This document shows, one piece after another, positions 9,407-19,867 of a stretch of DNA of 64,000 nt; position 1 is the stretch's first letter, and each line of letters opens with the position of its first letter. The notes under the pieces are model-generated. The model did not search any database. It was not told the DNA's origin and saw only the letters and a program-made list of their open reading frames with translations. The stretch is from an uncultured Pseudomonadota bacterium (GTDB lineage: Bacteria; Pseudomonadota; Gammaproteobacteria; Methylococcales; Methylomonadaceae), in the NCBI GenBank assembly GCA_903867225.1, contig CAIPQN010000110.1, positions 58,887 to 122,886 on the forward strand, written 5' to 3'. Made by a program: the position numbers and the translations under genes.

Positions 9407-10231
9407 ATGAAATTTACCAAAATGCACGGTCTCGGCAATGATTTCGTCGTGGTCGATGCGATAAATCAACGCATTGCACTGACTCCAAAAAAAATTCGTT
9501 TTATGGCGAATCGACACACGGGAATTGGTTTTGACCAATTGTTAGTTGTGGAAAAAACCAATCAAGAAAACGCCGATTTTAAATATCGAATTTTTAATGC
9601 CGATGGTAGTGAAGTTGGACAATGTGGCAACGGCGCACGTTGTTTTGCGCGATTTGTTCGTGACAAAAAATTAACGGACAAAGACAAAATTGTCGTTGAA
9701 ACTAAATCAGGGCAACTCGTTTTAAGTTTTTCTGACAACGATTTAATCACTGTCAATATGGGTATTCCAAAACATTTACCCGCTGAAATCCCAATGGTTA
9801 TGGAACAAGAAGCACGTTTTTATACCGTCAATGTGAATGGTGTTGAAAAAGCCTTCGGTGCAGTTTCAATGGGAAATCCACACGCAGTTTTGCAAGTGAA
9901 TGACATTAAAACCGCGCCCGTCGAAACAATTGGCGCGACTCTCGAAAGTCACAAAATTTTTCCCGAACGCGCCAACATTGGTTTTATGCAAGTTGTGGAT
10001 AAAAATGCGATTAAATTGCGTGTATTTGAGCGCGGCGCGGGAGAAACTCAAGCCTGTGGAAGTGGCGCGTGTGCAGCGGTCGTGATTGGAATTGAACAAA
10101 ATTTATTAAACAACGCCGTCAAAGTCGAATTGTCTGGTGGCGAATTAAACATAAGTTGGGCAGGACGGGGTGAACCTGTTTTTATGACGGGGGCAGCAGT
10201 TTCTGTGTTTGAAGGATTTATTGTTTTATGA
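9407..10231 (+). CDS. dapF: Diaminopimelate epimerase DapF
   Basis: 274 residues. The start [13 protein letters not shown] and the two catalytic cysteines in GQCGNGARC (about residue 73) and [11 protein letters not shown] (about residue 218) are present. It interconverts L,L- and meso-diaminopimelate for lysine and peptidoglycan. The stop overlaps the start of the DUF484 gene (ATGA), a pairing conserved in gammaproteobacteria upstream of xerC. Confidence 0.96.
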   Translation: MKFTKMHGLGNDFVVVDAINQRIALTPKKIRFMANRHTGIGFDQLLVVEKTNQENADFKYRIFNADGSEVGQCGNGARCFARFVRDKKLTDKDKIVVETKSGQLVLSFSDNDLITVNMGIPKHLPAEIPMVMEQEARFYTVNVNGVEKAFGAVSMGNPHAVLQVNDIKTAPVETIGATLESHKIFPERANIGFMQVVDKNAIKLRVFERGAGETQACGSGACAAVVIGIEQNLLNNAVKVELSGGELNISWAGRGEPVFMTGAAVSVFEGFIVL

Positions 10232-11028
10232 GTGAAAAAGTAGAAACGCCTGAAAAAAAATCCCGCAAACCGCGTGTTTTAAAGCCGAAAGAAACGCAAG
10301 AAACTGTCGAAAAAGTCGTTAAGCCAAAAGTTATTAAAGCTAAACCTGAAAAAATAACTGAAATAAACGCAGCGCAAGTTGCCGATTATTTAAAATCGCA
10401 TCCCGACTTTTTTATCGAACACGTTCATTTACTTGAACAGTTAAGCATTCCGCATCCTAGCGGCGTTGCGGTTTCGTTGATTTCAAAACAGCTTGAATTG
10501 TTTCGTTTGCGTTCACAAGAAATGGAAAATCAATTAATTGAATTGATTGAAATTGCGCGTGGAAACGATACCGCAGTAACGCGAATGCACAAATTAAATT
10601 TAGCTCTGCTTGATGCAACAACATTAGACGATGTGGTAACGAATTTAAATATCGTATTGTCGGAGTATTTTTTGACCGATTTTGTGGCAATTCGTTTGAT
10701 TCAAGATGCGCCAAATTCTGATTTGAATGGACTTTTTGTTGCATCAGATAGCAATGAATTAAAACCATTTGCCGAAGAATTAAGAACGGGTAAACCCAGT
10801 TGTGGCAAACCCACTTTGACGCAAGCTCGAATGTTGTTTGGTTTTCAAGCGAACGAAGTGAAATCGTGTGCAATTGTGCCGTTATTATTTACCGAATTAG
10901 AAGGTTTGCTTGCTATCGGAAGTCGTGATGAAAGTCGATTTCACGCAAGTATGGGACATTTATTTTTGACGCAAATGAGCGAAGTTATCGCCACCCGTTT
11001 AATCACACTTTTACAATCTGCTAAATAA
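10228..11028 (+). CDS. DUF484 family GAF-like protein
   Basis: 266 residues. From about residue 47 on ([22 protein letters not shown]) it matches the DUF484 family, a GAF-related fold of unknown role usually encoded between dapF and xerC. The first 45 residues are an added Lys/Pro/Glu-rich tail ([14 protein letters not shown]), not typical of the family. The ATG overlaps the dapF stop, so the extension is likely translated. No catalytic motif is visible. Confidence 0.85.
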   Translation: MSEKVETPEKKSRKPRVLKPKETQETVEKVVKPKVIKAKPEKITEINAAQVADYLKSHPDFFIEHVHLLEQLSIPHPSGVAVSLISKQLELFRLRSQEMENQLIELIEIARGNDTAVTRMHKLNLALLDATTLDDVVTNLNIVLSEYFLTDFVAIRLIQDAPNSDLNGLFVASDSNELKPFAEELRTGKPSCGKPTLTQARMLFGFQANEVKSCAIVPLLFTELEGLLAIGSRDESRFHASMGHLFLTQMSEVIATRLITLLQSAK

Positions 11029-11032
11029 CGTC

Positions 11033-11548
11033 ATGTCATTACTGTTTTCTTATCTCAAGCTTTGTTGGTTCAAAAGCAATCCAACCGATTTAATGCCGAG
11101 CCGTGCTTTTTCGCGTAGCGTCATTATTTTCTATTTCATTTCAGGAATTATCGTCGAAGGTTTAATTGCTGATCCTGCTGACGGAACGTTGGAAGTTTCA
11201 TTACGAGCGATTATGGCGTTTTCGTCAGTTGCCACATTTCTATTTTTTGCTGAAAAAAATATCTTGTTATTTCAACGTGTTTTTACGGCAATTTTTGTCT
11301 GTGAAAACTTCATTATGACGTTAGCGATTTTGTGTGAAATTTTAGATGTTGTGCTAATTAAAATGCACTATGAATATCATGAATATGTTGGTATTGGTTT
11401 AGCCGTGTTTTTAGTAAGTTGGTATTTAGCGATTGTTGCTTATATTTTGCGTCGATTTTTTGCATACAATGTCAGTAAAAGTTTAACTTTGGCGTTCAGT
11501 TATTTCATTCTCACTTACGGCATTCCAATGCTGTTTATGGATATTTAA
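11033..11548 (+). CDS. Membrane protein of unknown function
   Basis: 171 residues with about four or five hydrophobic helices (roughly residues 28-45, 58-72, 78-103, 118-140 and 150-168), so an inner-membrane protein. It has a Yip1-like feel but I cannot assign a family. It lies 4 bp after the DUF484 gene and 3 bp before the sulfatase-fold transferase, so it is probably expressed and functionally linked with the latter in envelope modification. That link is inferred from position only. Confidence 0.75.
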   Translation: MSLLFSYLKLCWFKSNPTDLMPSRAFSRSVIIFYFISGIIVEGLIADPADGTLEVSLRAIMAFSSVATFLFFAEKNILLFQRVFTAIFVCENFIMTLAILCEILDVVLIKMHYEYHEYVGIGLAVFLVSWYLAIVAYILRRFFAYNVSKSLTLAFSYFILTYGIPMLFMDI

Positions 11549-11551
11549 ATC

Positions 11552-13456
11552 ATGCGTTTAGCATTATTTTCAAAGTCGCGTTTTAGCATTTTAGGACTAT
11601 TTTTACTCATTAATTTAGTCACGTTTGCGCTGCTGCGAATCGCGTTACTTGCTAAACAATGGGCAGATATTGATACGCCATTTTATCAAATTGCCTTTGC
11701 GTTTATTTTGGGCGCGATTCACGATTTGGCGTTTTACAGCTATTTGTTGATTCCATTCACGCTGTATTTATTGATAATTCCGAATCGTTGGTATCAAAGT
11801 AAACCACACAAATGGTTTGTGTTTTCAGGCTTTTTGTTAAATTTGTACGCGTTATTTTTTCTGATTCTTTCTGAATGGACATTTTGGGATGAATTCGGCG
11901 TGCGATTTAATTTCATTGCGGTTGATTATTTAATTTATACGCATGAAGTTGTGCAAAACATTATCGAATCGTATCCGCTTGGAAAATTATTAACAGGTAT
12001 TTTGATTATTTCGATTGGCTGTTTTTGGCTGGTGAAAAGTACGTTAGCCGTCACATTTTATGCAACCGAAAGTTTCAAGCGGCGAGCAAAAATTGCGGGA
12101 TTTTTATTTTTATTACCCGTAATAAGTTACTTCGCCATTGGTCGTACAACGTATCAATTCTCGCAAAATACCTATTTAAACGAAGTCGCAGCAAATGGCG
12201 CGTATCAATTCTTTTCAGCGTTTCGCACCAACGAACTGGATTATCACCAGTTTTATCGTTTAGGTGATGACGTGCAATTATCGGCAAAAATTAAAACGGA
12301 ACTTGGCGCAAATAGTGAAGGTTTATATAACATCAAACGTGAAATCAAAGGGCAGGGCGCAGAAAAACGTTTGAATGTTATTTTGATTACAGTTGAAAGT
12401 TTGAGCGCAGATTATTTGACCAAGTTTGGTAACACACAAAACATCACGCCGTTTATGGATGAATGGTTTAAAGAAGGTGCGTTGTTTACCAATTTTTATG
12501 CGACAGGAACGCGCACCATTCGTGGCTTGGAAGCCTTAACGTTATCGATTCCACCGACGGCAGGACAATCGATTGTGAAACGTCCTGATAATGGGAAATT
12601 ATTTAATTTGGGTCACGTTTTACAAGAACGTGGCTACGATACGGCGTTTTTATATGGCGGACGCGGCTATTTTGACAACATGAACGAATTTTATTCGGGC
12701 AACGGTTATCGCATTGTTGATCAAACCGAATTCACCAACGAAGAAATGACGTTTAAAAATGCGTGGGGCGTATCGGATGACGTGATTTTTAATCGCACGA
12801 TGAAAGAAGCCGACAACGATTTTGCTGAAAATAAACCGTTTTTCTTTCAAATTATGACTACGACAAATCATCGTCCGTATTCGTATCCCGAAGGAAAAAT
12901 TGATATTCCATCGGGTCAAAGTCGTGAAGGCGCGGTGAAATATACCGATTACGCGATGCAAGAATTTATCAAAACGGCAAAAACGAAACCGTGGTTTGAA
13001 AATACGATTTTTGTCATGGTCGCGGATCATTGTGCTGGAAGTGCGCGAAAAACCGAATTGCCTGTTGATAAATATCATATTCCATTGTTTATTTACGCAC
13101 CAAAACACGTTACCGCTGTTGAAAATGTCACGCTTTCCAGTCAAATCGATGTTGCTCCGACCATTTTAGGGTTGTTGAATTTGAATTATGAAAGCCAATT
13201 TTATGGACAGGATATTTTTAAAATGTCGCCTGAAAAAGGGCGTGCGTTGGTGAGTAATTATCAAAAATTAGGTTTGTTTAAAGACAACAAATTGGTCTAT
13301 TTATCGCCACAGCAAAAAGTCGATATGGTCGATGATCCGCTCGGTGAACATCAGATTTTGAAACCCGAAACACAATCTGAATTGCTCAATGATGTAATGA
13401 GTTATTATCAATCGGCAGATTATATTTGGACGCATCGATTGAGTCGTTATCCCTAA
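11552..13456 (+). CDS. LTA synthase-like sulfatase-fold membrane transferase
   Basis: 634 residues. Five N-terminal membrane helices (about residues 10-200) are followed by a periplasmic alkaline-phosphatase/sulfatase domain. Metal-site motifs include VILITVESLSADYL, the likely nucleophile Thr in ATGTRTIRGLEAL, MTTTNHRPY and VADHCAGSARK. The layout matches LtaS and other phosphoglycerol or phosphoethanolamine transferases that move head groups from phospholipids onto envelope glycans or lipids. Gram-negative members often act on periplasmic glucans or lipid A; the acceptor cannot be read here. It sits 3 bp before xerC. Confidence 0.85.
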   Translation: MRLALFSKSRFSILGLFLLINLVTFALLRIALLAKQWADIDTPFYQIAFAFILGAIHDLAFYSYLLIPFTLYLLIIPNRWYQSKPHKWFVFSGFLLNLYALFFLILSEWTFWDEFGVRFNFIAVDYLIYTHEVVQNIIESYPLGKLLTGILIISIGCFWLVKSTLAVTFYATESFKRRAKIAGFLFLLPVISYFAIGRTTYQFSQNTYLNEVAANGAYQFFSAFRTNELDYHQFYRLGDDVQLSAKIKTELGANSEGLYNIKREIKGQGAEKRLNVILITVESLSADYLTKFGNTQNITPFMDEWFKEGALFTNFYATGTRTIRGLEALTLSIPPTAGQSIVKRPDNGKLFNLGHVLQERGYDTAFLYGGRGYFDNMNEFYSGNGYRIVDQTEFTNEEMTFKNAWGVSDDVIFNRTMKEADNDFAENKPFFFQIMTTTNHRPYSYPEGKIDIPSGQSREGAVKYTDYAMQEFIKTAKTKPWFENTIFVMVADHCAGSARKTELPVDKYHIPLFIYAPKHVTAVENVTLSSQIDVAPTILGLLNLNYESQFYGQDIFKMSPEKGRALVSNYQKLGLFKDNKLVYLSPQQKVDMVDDPLGEHQILKPETQSELLNDVMSYYQSADYIWTHRLSRYP

Positions 13457-13459
13457 ATT

Positions 13460-14365
13460 ATGAAAGCACTTGCCGCAAAGCAACTCGCCGATTTTTTCAC
13501 GCAATTAGAAATTGAAAAGCGCGTATCACTTCATACGCTGACTAATTACCAACGTGATTTGCGCTACTTGACAGATTTCTGTGTGAAACAACAGTTTGAA
13601 CATTGGTCAGAATTACAGCCGAATCATATTCGTCAACACGTTGCAAATCGTCATCGGCAAGGCTTGGCAAGTGCGAGTTTGCAGCGTGAACTGTCAGCAA
13701 TACGATCTTTTTATCATTATTTAGTGAAAAATAATTTAGTGACACTAAATCCCGCGCATTATGTCAAAGCCCCGAAATCAATTCGTAAATTACCCAAAAC
13801 CTTAGACGTAGATCAAGTCTGTGGTTTGTTAGACGCTGGCACAGATTCAGTTTTAGAAGTGCGTGATGTGGCGATGTTTGAATTGTTTTATTCGTCGGGT
13901 TTACGTTTGAGTGAATTGGTTGATTTGAATTTGGCAGATTTAGATTTGAGCGATAAATCGTTGCGCGTTCAGTCGGGAAAAGGCGGTAAAGCACGGATTT
14001 TACCGATTGGTAGCAAAGCGATTTTGGCAATTCAAAATTGGTTAAAACACCGCGTGGCGCGAAATGAAACAGAATTCGCTGTTTTTTTATCTATAAATGG
14101 AAATCGACTTTGCCAGCGTAGCGTTCAATATCGACTTGATAAATGGTGTCTTAAAAAAGGCATCGCTCAACACGTTCATCCTCACGCATTACGCCATTCT
14201 TTTGCCAGCCATTTATTGCAATCTAGTCAAGATTTACGCGCCGTTCAAGAATTACTTGGACACAGCAACATTAGTACCACACAAATTTATACTCATTTAG
14301 ATTTTGAACATTTGGCAAAGGTTTACGACGACGCACATCCACGAGCAAAAAAAAAGCCCGTTTAG
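13460..14365 (+). CDS. xerC: Tyrosine recombinase XerC
   Basis: 301 residues. An N-terminal SAM-like DNA-binding domain (to about 105) precedes the catalytic domain. The active-site residues are in YSSGLRLSELVDL (Arg), HPHALRHSFASHLL (His and Arg), LLGHSNISTTQIYTH (His and the Tyr nucleophile). XerC with XerD resolves chromosome dimers at dif, handed over by FtsK, which is encoded on the other strand at 16819-19335. Its position after the DUF484 gene, though with two genes between, favours XerC over XerD or an integrase. Confidence 0.93.
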   Translation: MKALAAKQLADFFTQLEIEKRVSLHTLTNYQRDLRYLTDFCVKQQFEHWSELQPNHIRQHVANRHRQGLASASLQRELSAIRSFYHYLVKNNLVTLNPAHYVKAPKSIRKLPKTLDVDQVCGLLDAGTDSVLEVRDVAMFELFYSSGLRLSELVDLNLADLDLSDKSLRVQSGKGGKARILPIGSKAILAIQNWLKHRVARNETEFAVFLSINGNRLCQRSVQYRLDKWCLKKGIAQHVHPHALRHSFASHLLQSSQDLRAVQELLGHSNISTTQIYTHLDFEHLAKVYDDAHPRAKKKPV

Positions 14366-14388
14366 CCGCGCAAAAAGCACTCAAAACC

Positions 14389-14397
14389 TGCTACTAT
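14389..14397 (+). promoter_or_regulatory. Candidate extended -10 promoter for the DUF2333 operon
   Basis: TGCTACTAT (TGN plus TACTAT at 14392-14397) lies about 60 bp before the DUF2333 ATG in the only gap of this region. No strong -35 is seen, which is usual for extended -10 promoters. Confidence 0.4.
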
Positions 14398-14455
14398 GCG
14401 CCACACTTTAAAATTTCAATCAACGCAAAATCTATTTCCTTAAAAGGTTCAAATT

Positions 14456-15553
14456 ATGGCGGCAAGCGAAAAAATATCAGACATTAAATCAAAAGGAACG
14501 GCGTGGATACTCGGCGTTTTAGCTGCAATTAGTATTTCAATCGTATTTGTATTGAGTCAATGGTGGGGGCGTGAACCACAACAATTTAATATTTTAGAAT
14601 CAGCAATTTCACAAGCGGGACTTACTGCCTCAACGCCTGCGGAAGGTGAAGGAGCAGAAGGCGGAGAAGGTGAACACGGGGCTTCTACTGAAACTGCAAG
14701 TTATGAAATTCTGGCAGCAGATTTACCATTGGGTTATACCTATTCGGCAACATTAGCGCATATTGCTGATACCCTTTTAAATAAAAGTGGTGGTTATATT
14801 ACTAACGACGTTGCTCCACCAGGTGTGTTACTTGATAACATTACCAGTTGGGAAATGGGGGCATTGGTAATGTTGCGTGATGCGTCTACTGCGTTACGAA
14901 ACCATTTTTCTCGTGATCAATCGCAATCAGGTGAAGATCCAGATTTAGCAATCGCTGAACCTTATTTCTATTACGAGCCAAATTCGTGGGCGTTACCTGC
15001 AACAGAAGCTGAATATGAAAAAGGGATTCAAGCATTACACAAATACATGGAACGTTTACGCGATCCAAGTAAAGGCAAAAAAGCTCAGTTTTATTCTCGT
15101 GCAGATAACTTGTGGCAATACACAGAGGTTGTCATTAAACGATTAGGCGATTTATCTACGCGATTAAGTTCTAACGCATCAAGCAGTAACTTTGCACCAG
15201 GCTTGACCAATTTGGAACTCGAAGAAGCTAGCGGTAAAGTGGCTGCAAAAGTTGGCTGGATGGAAATCGATAACGTGTTTTATGAAGCGCGTGGCGCGAG
15301 TTGGGCGTTATTGCATATTTTACGAGCGATTAAACACGATTTTCACGATATTTTGCTTGATAAGCGTGCAATGCGTACTGTGGATATTATGATTCGAGAA
15401 CTTGAAAACAGCTTAACGCCAACCATGAGTCCAATGGTTTTAGACGGTAACGGTTACGGATTATTTGCCAACTATTCGCTTGCAATGGCGAACTATATTG
15501 CGCGTGCGAATGCTGCTGCGCTCGATTTACGCGATATTATGAATAGAGGTTAA
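14456..15553 (+). CDS. DUF2333 family membrane-anchored protein
   Basis: 365 residues with one N-terminal membrane helix (about 14-36, ILGVLAAISISIVFVLSQWW), an acidic Gly/Glu-rich linker (about 58-80), and a large helical soluble domain with YYEPNSWALPATEAEYEKG and FYEARGASWALLHILRAI. This matches the DUF2333 family, of unknown role, found in proteobacteria. The domain is probably periplasmic. A DUF4389 gene follows after 4 bp, likely in the same transcript. Confidence 0.85.
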   Translation: MAASEKISDIKSKGTAWILGVLAAISISIVFVLSQWWGREPQQFNILESAISQAGLTASTPAEGEGAEGGEGEHGASTETASYEILAADLPLGYTYSATLAHIADTLLNKSGGYITNDVAPPGVLLDNITSWEMGALVMLRDASTALRNHFSRDQSQSGEDPDLAIAEPYFYYEPNSWALPATEAEYEKGIQALHKYMERLRDPSKGKKAQFYSRADNLWQYTEVVIKRLGDLSTRLSSNASSSNFAPGLTNLELEEASGKVAAKVGWMEIDNVFYEARGASWALLHILRAIKHDFHDILLDKRAMRTVDIMIRELENSLTPTMSPMVLDGNGYGLFANYSLAMANYIARANAAALDLRDIMNRG

Positions 15554-15557
15554 AACG

Positions 15558-15860
15558 ATGGAAGAACAACTCAATACCCATTTATCACAACTACAAATTT
15601 GGAAACGCATTTTTCTAATGTTGCTGTTTGCTGTGGTTATCACAATGGTGCGCTGGTTGGCGTGGGCAGTGATTCTATTGCAATTATTCTTTGTTTTGGT
15701 ATCAGGCGAAAAAAATGTTCACATTTTGAGTTTCGGACGCGGCTTGGCTGTTTACGATTACCATCTTTTATCATTTTTGGTTTTCGGTACAGAAATCTTA
15801 CCGTTTCCATTTTCACCGTGGGCAATGTCCGCTGAATTGAAATCGCCAGATGAAAATTAA
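15558..15860 (+). CDS. DUF4389 family membrane protein
   Basis: 100 residues. Two hydrophobic segments (about 18-48 and 66-83) flank the family signature LFFVLVSGEKN and GRGLAVYDYHLLSFLVFGTE. DUF4389 is a small inner-membrane family of unknown role, sometimes fused or adjacent to lipid-related genes. It is last in its operon, followed by a clear terminator. Confidence 0.85.
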   Translation: MEEQLNTHLSQLQIWKRIFLMLLFAVVITMVRWLAWAVILLQLFFVLVSGEKNVHILSFGRGLAVYDYHLLSFLVFGTEILPFPFSPWAMSAELKSPDEN

Positions 15861-15902
15861 AAATCTCTCGCAGAAAAAATAGCGAAACCATCGATTGTTT
15901 AA

Positions 15903-15936
15903 AAAATGCCTTAAAACTAATGTTTTAGGGCATTTT
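15903..15936 (+). terminator. Rho-independent terminator after the DUF4389 gene
   Basis: A 15-bp stem with one mismatch: the left arm 15903-15917 (AAAATGCCTTAAAAC) pairs with the right arm 15922-15936 around a TAAT loop, ending in TTTT. It closes the DUF2333-DUF4389 operon. Confidence 0.8.
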
Positions 15937-16001
15937 AGTTTTAAACTTGATGATTTAGAATAGCTGCAATCGTTTCAAATTGAATAGGTAATTAAAACGT
16001 C

Positions 16002-16790
16002 ATGATTTTTCCACGCAAACAAATTCGATTTGCTTTTTTATGCGGCTCATTAAGTTTTTCATCGTTAGCAAATGCTGATTTTTTTGAGTGGACGAATACC
16101 GAAATTCAATATCTTCATGGTGACAGTTATCGAATGCCTGCAAATCCTCGCGACATTAGCCAATCTATCATCACTTTTACGCACGCTGACGGTTGGAAAT
16201 ATGGGCATAATTTTATGTTTATGGATACGTCGATTACCGAAGATGGACAACCTTCGCAAACAAACGTTTATGGTGAAGCCTATAGTTATTTCAGCGCAGG
16301 AAAAATTCTTGGAAAAGATTTGTCATTCAGTATTTTTAAAGATATTAACGCAACAATTGGTGTAAATGCGGGGGAAAATTTTGATAGTCCAAAAAGCGGT
16401 ACACGCATTGTGTTATATGGTTTTACCGTCGATTTTAATTTACCTGGCTTTACACTTTTTTCAGTTGATGTTCTGCGTCATCAAATTCTCGAACCTACTC
16501 TCACCGTACAAAATTCCTCTTGGCAATTTACGCCTGTTTGGAAACTACCTTTTTCAATCGCCGATACAAAATGGAGCTTAGAAGGTTTTACCGATTTTAT
16601 CGGTTCAAAAGGGGGCAATTATCATTACAACATACTAGCGCAACCGCAGTTACGCTTAGATATTGGTGATTTATGGGGCGATAGTAATCACCTTTTTGTG
16701 GGCGTTGAATATCAGTATTTTTATAACAAATACGGCATCAAAGGATTAAGCGAAAGTTTGCCACAAGCGTTAATTTTGTGGAAATTTTAA
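16002..16790 (+). CDS. Tsx/OmpK-type nucleoside channel outer-membrane protein
   Basis: 262 residues with a signal peptide ending at SLANA|D. The start of the mature protein (FFEWTNTEIQYLHGDSYR), the central THADGWKYGHNFMFMDTS and the terminal PQALILWKF (aromatic C-terminal residue) match the OmpK/Tsx family of 12-stranded channels. Tsx takes up nucleosides; the substrate here is not known. The gene is alone between a terminator and the convergent ftsK, whose stop is 28 bp away. Confidence 0.85.
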   Translation: MIFPRKQIRFAFLCGSLSFSSLANADFFEWTNTEIQYLHGDSYRMPANPRDISQSIITFTHADGWKYGHNFMFMDTSITEDGQPSQTNVYGEAYSYFSAGKILGKDLSFSIFKDINATIGVNAGENFDSPKSGTRIVLYGFTVDFNLPGFTLFSVDVLRHQILEPTLTVQNSSWQFTPVWKLPFSIADTKWSLEGFTDFIGSKGGNYHYNILAQPQLRLDIGDLWGDSNHLFVGVEYQYFYNKYGIKGLSESLPQALILWKF

Positions 16791-16818
16791 AAATGTCAAA
16801 GGCGTGATTTGACTAATT

Positions 16819-19335
16819 TTACACACCAGGTGGAGCCAAAACTGTTCGGGTACCATTATTTTCTGCTGCACTCACTACGCCTGCATTTTCCATTTCTTCA
16901 ATCATCGATGCAGCACGGTTATAACCCACTTTGAAACGACGCTGTACACTCGAAATTGAGGCTTTGCGTGATTCAGTTACAAAACGCACTGCATCATCAT
17001 AAAGAGGATCTGATTCAGACCCGCCACCGTAACTATTCCCACCACCAAAACTGTCGCTTGAATCGGAACTTTCTTGCAAAATTTCTTTTAAATAATTGGT
17101 TGGACCTGTTTGTTTTAAGAATTCGACAACGCGATGCACTTCGTGGTCATCTACAAATGCGCCATGAGCGCGAATTGGAATGCTTGTGCCAGACGGTAAA
17201 AACAACATATCTCCATTTCCCAAAAGTGTTTCTGCACCACCTTGATCTAAAATTGTCCGTGAATCAATCCGTGATGAAACTTGAAACGAAATCCGCGTCG
17301 GTACGTTGGCTTTAATTAAACCCGTTAAAACATCCACTGATGGACGTTGTGTCGCCAAAATTAAATGAATACCTGCCGCCCTCGCTTTTTGCGCTAAACG
17401 GGCAATGAGTTCTTCAACTTTTTTGCCAACAATCATCATCATGTCAGCTAATTCGTCAATCACAATCACAATGCTAGGCAACGTCGAGAGCGTGGGGAAA
17501 TCTTCGTCATCTTCAAGTGGATTTATCATTTGGAACATTGGATCTCGAATCGTTTCACCACGTTCAGCCGCATCTTCAATGACTTGATTAAAGCCTGCGA
17601 GATTTCGCACACCCATTTTCGACATCAATTTATAACGGCGTTCCATTTCACCAACCGCCCAACGCAGTGCGTTACTCGCTTCTTTCATGTCAGTTACGAC
17701 GGGCGTGAGTAAATGTGGAATTCCTTCATAAACGGATAATTCCAACATTTTTGGATCAATCATAATTAAGCGAACTTGTTCAGGCGTAGCTTTATAAAGC
17801 AAGCTCAAAATCATGGTGTTAATTGCAACCGATTTACCCGAACCTGTTGTTCCCGCAACCAGCGCGTGCGGCATTTTTCCTAAATCCGCACAAATCGGAA
17901 TGCCCGCAATATCTTTCCCCATTGCAAGCGTGAGCATTGATTTTGACTTTTCAAATGCCGACGATTTCAATAATTCGCGTAACGTCACCATTTCACGCAC
18001 ACGGTTTGGAATTTCTAAACCAACGACAGGTTTTCCTGGAATAATTTCGACGATTCGCACACTCGTGACCGATAAAGAACGCGCCAAATCTTTGGATAAA
18101 CTACTAATTCGACTAACTTTTACGCCAGCCGCGAGTTGTAATTCAAAGCGTGTAATCACTGGACCTGGATGAAATCCGACGACTGTTACCGCAACATTAA
18201 AATCAGCCAAAATATCTTCTACAAGGCGAGACATATCTTCCAAATCGTCTTCTGAATAACCAATCACTTTTGTGTCGATTTCGTCGAGTAATGCGAGTGT
18301 AGGCAGTTTATTTTTCTTTGGATATTTGATTTCTTTTGGTTTTTTTTCGACGACTTTTTTAGGTAATTTTGTTTCGGCAACTTTTTCAACCGCTTTTTCA
18401 GCGTGTTCAATAACTTCGGCTTTAACGTGTTTGACCGTTTCGACTAATTTATCAAACTTTTTACTTAAGGGAGTTTTTATTGGTTTATCGGTTTTTTCGA
18501 CTATGTTTGATGGCTCTGATGTAGATTTCGGTTTGGCTTTTTTTACTGTTTTTTTTTCAGATTCGGTTTCTTCGTTAGTTTCAATTTCATTTAATAATTC
18601 ATCAAAATCGGCATCTTCGGCATCAAAAAACTCTTCAATAGGTTTAACTTTTGGCGGATTTTTTTTACGAGCTACGTTTTTTTCAGCTTCATTAACGAGT
18701 TGTAAAATCGGTGGTTGCGGTGCGTTGTTGTGTAAAATCTCCAAAACACCGCGATAAAACGTTCCGCCAATAGCAAAACTATGTTTACCAATAAAATCGA
18801 GGGCAGAAAGCAACGAAATTTCTGTGACCAATCGTAAGCCCGCGAATAAAATGACTAACAAAAATAGTGTTGCACCAGAATTGCCAAATGCAACTGCTAA
18901 AGCCGTTCCTACTTCTTGCCCCAAAATGCCTCCCGCATTACGCGGTAACTCAAGATTTGTGTGTAAAAAATAAAAATTAAATAACGCATCAGCAGAAATA
19001 ATTGTGGTAATTGCGCCGAGCCAATGCAGTGTTAACATGATGCGTGATTGCTCAATGCGGCGTTGGCTGTAAGTCAAATAGCCTTGCCAGACTAGAATGA
19101 ATGGAAAAACATAAGCACATAATCCAAAAAAACTGAGTATGAAATCTGCTAACCATGCGCCAAACATACCGCACGCATTAGAAATAGTTTGCACAGAGCC
19201 GCTGTGTGTCCAGCCCGCATCGTCGTTATTGAAAGTAAGAAGCGAAATGAGGAAAAATAAAGCTCCTGCAATTACGCTTAATAATGCTACTTCACGCAAA
19301 CCTCGAAACGTTTTTTCTTCCATCACAGCTGCCAT
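16819..19335 (-). CDS. ftsK: DNA translocase FtsK
   Basis: 838 residues. Four or so membrane helices (about residues 20-190) anchor it at the septum. A Lys/Glu/Pro-rich linker (about 225-340) leads to the RecA-like motor with Walker A GTTGSGKS (about 490) and Walker B-type [13 protein letters not shown]. The C-terminal gamma winged helix (about 770-830, with [22 protein letters not shown]) reads KOPS sites and activates XerCD. It pumps chromosome termini through the closing septum. The linker is much shorter than in E. coli FtsK (1329 residues), as in many other bacteria. Confidence 0.96.
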   Translation of the reverse strand: MAAVMEEKTFRGLREVALLSVIAGALFFLISLLTFNNDDAGWTHSGSVQTISNACGMFGAWLADFILSFFGLCAYVFPFILVWQGYLTYSQRRIEQSRIMLTLHWLGAITTIISADALFNFYFLHTNLELPRNAGGILGQEVGTALAVAFGNSGATLFLLVILFAGLRLVTEISLLSALDFIGKHSFAIGGTFYRGVLEILHNNAPQPPILQLVNEAEKNVARKKNPPKVKPIEEFFDAEDADFDELLNEIETNEETESEKKTVKKAKPKSTSEPSNIVEKTDKPIKTPLSKKFDKLVETVKHVKAEVIEHAEKAVEKVAETKLPKKVVEKKPKEIKYPKKNKLPTLALLDEIDTKVIGYSEDDLEDMSRLVEDILADFNVAVTVVGFHPGPVITRFELQLAAGVKVSRISSLSKDLARSLSVTSVRIVEIIPGKPVVGLEIPNRVREMVTLRELLKSSAFEKSKSMLTLAMGKDIAGIPICADLGKMPHALVAGTTGSGKSVAINTMILSLLYKATPEQVRLIMIDPKMLELSVYEGIPHLLTPVVTDMKEASNALRWAVGEMERRYKLMSKMGVRNLAGFNQVIEDAAERGETIRDPMFQMINPLEDDEDFPTLSTLPSIVIVIDELADMMMIVGKKVEELIARLAQKARAAGIHLILATQRPSVDVLTGLIKANVPTRISFQVSSRIDSRTILDQGGAETLLGNGDMLFLPSGTSIPIRAHGAFVDDHEVHRVVEFLKQTGPTNYLKEILQESSDSSDSFGGGNSYGGGSESDPLYDDAVRFVTESRKASISSVQRRFKVGYNRAASMIEEMENAGVVSAAENNGTRTVLAPPGV

Positions 19336-19624
19336 AATTTAAATTCCGTCGTTTAAAATTTATCAAATAAAACATAATTATAGAACAATAATTATAGTAT
19401 TTACATTAAATTTTATTCGTTGTGAATGCTATTTAATGATGAGAAGGATTGATTTTTGATGTGGTTCATTTTGATATTGCGATAGCTTTATTACGATGAG
19501 AAACTCGATTCTTAAATCGAAGAACTTTTTTATTTTGTTCAAGTTGTTTGCGCCTAATTCAGTAATTCATTCAAAATTTGCCTTATAATTCGCAAACTTT
19601 TAATTTCTTGCTGAGAAAAATCAA
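19336..19624. promoter_or_regulatory. Divergent promoter region between ftsK and the CDGSH operon
   Basis: This AT-rich 289-bp gap holds no plausible gene. For ftsK (minus) there are two TATAAT boxes read on the minus strand (19377-19382 and 19391-19396), in a near-repeat ATAATTATAG. For the CDGSH operon (plus) there is TATAAT at 19584-19589, about 35 bp before the ATG. No convincing -35 pairs were found for either. Confidence 0.4.
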
Positions 19625-19858
19625 ATGACTGAAAAATATAATGCACCTATCGCTGTTGAGATTGAAGAAGGTAAAACTTATGGTTGGTGCAGCTGTGGGT
19701 TAAGTAGTGAAATGCCACTTTGCGACGGTACACACAAAACGACTGATACCGAAAAACGATCATTAAAATTCGTCGCAGAAGAAACCAAAACTGTTTATTT
19801 GTGTGCATGTGGTAAAACAAAAAATGCTCCATATTGCGACGGCAGCCATTCTAGTTAA
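19625..19858 (+). CDS. Dual CDGSH iron-sulfur protein
   Basis: 77 residues with two complete CDGSH motifs: CSCGLSSEMPLCDGTH and CACGKTKNAPYCDGSH. Each gives three Cys and one His for a 2Fe-2S cluster, as in the small tandem CDGSH proteins of bacteria. Such proteins are electron-transfer or cluster-transfer factors; the partner is unknown. It is first of a five-gene run, 9 bp before the CYTH gene, so it may support the chemistry of that operon. There is no signal or membrane segment. Confidence 0.9.
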   Translation: MTEKYNAPIAVEIEEGKTYGWCSCGLSSEMPLCDGTHKTTDTEKRSLKFVAEETKTVYLCACGKTKNAPYCDGSHSS

Positions 19859-19867
19859 GGTTGAAAA

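Noticed and set aside
10457..10873. 138-codon minus-strand open frame
   Set aside because: Antisense to the DUF484 gene; no domain and no upstream ribosome site.
18272..18757. 161-codon hydrophobic Ser/Phe-rich frame on the plus strand
   Set aside because: It is the reverse of the Lys/Glu-rich FtsK linker; the composition is an artefact of that.
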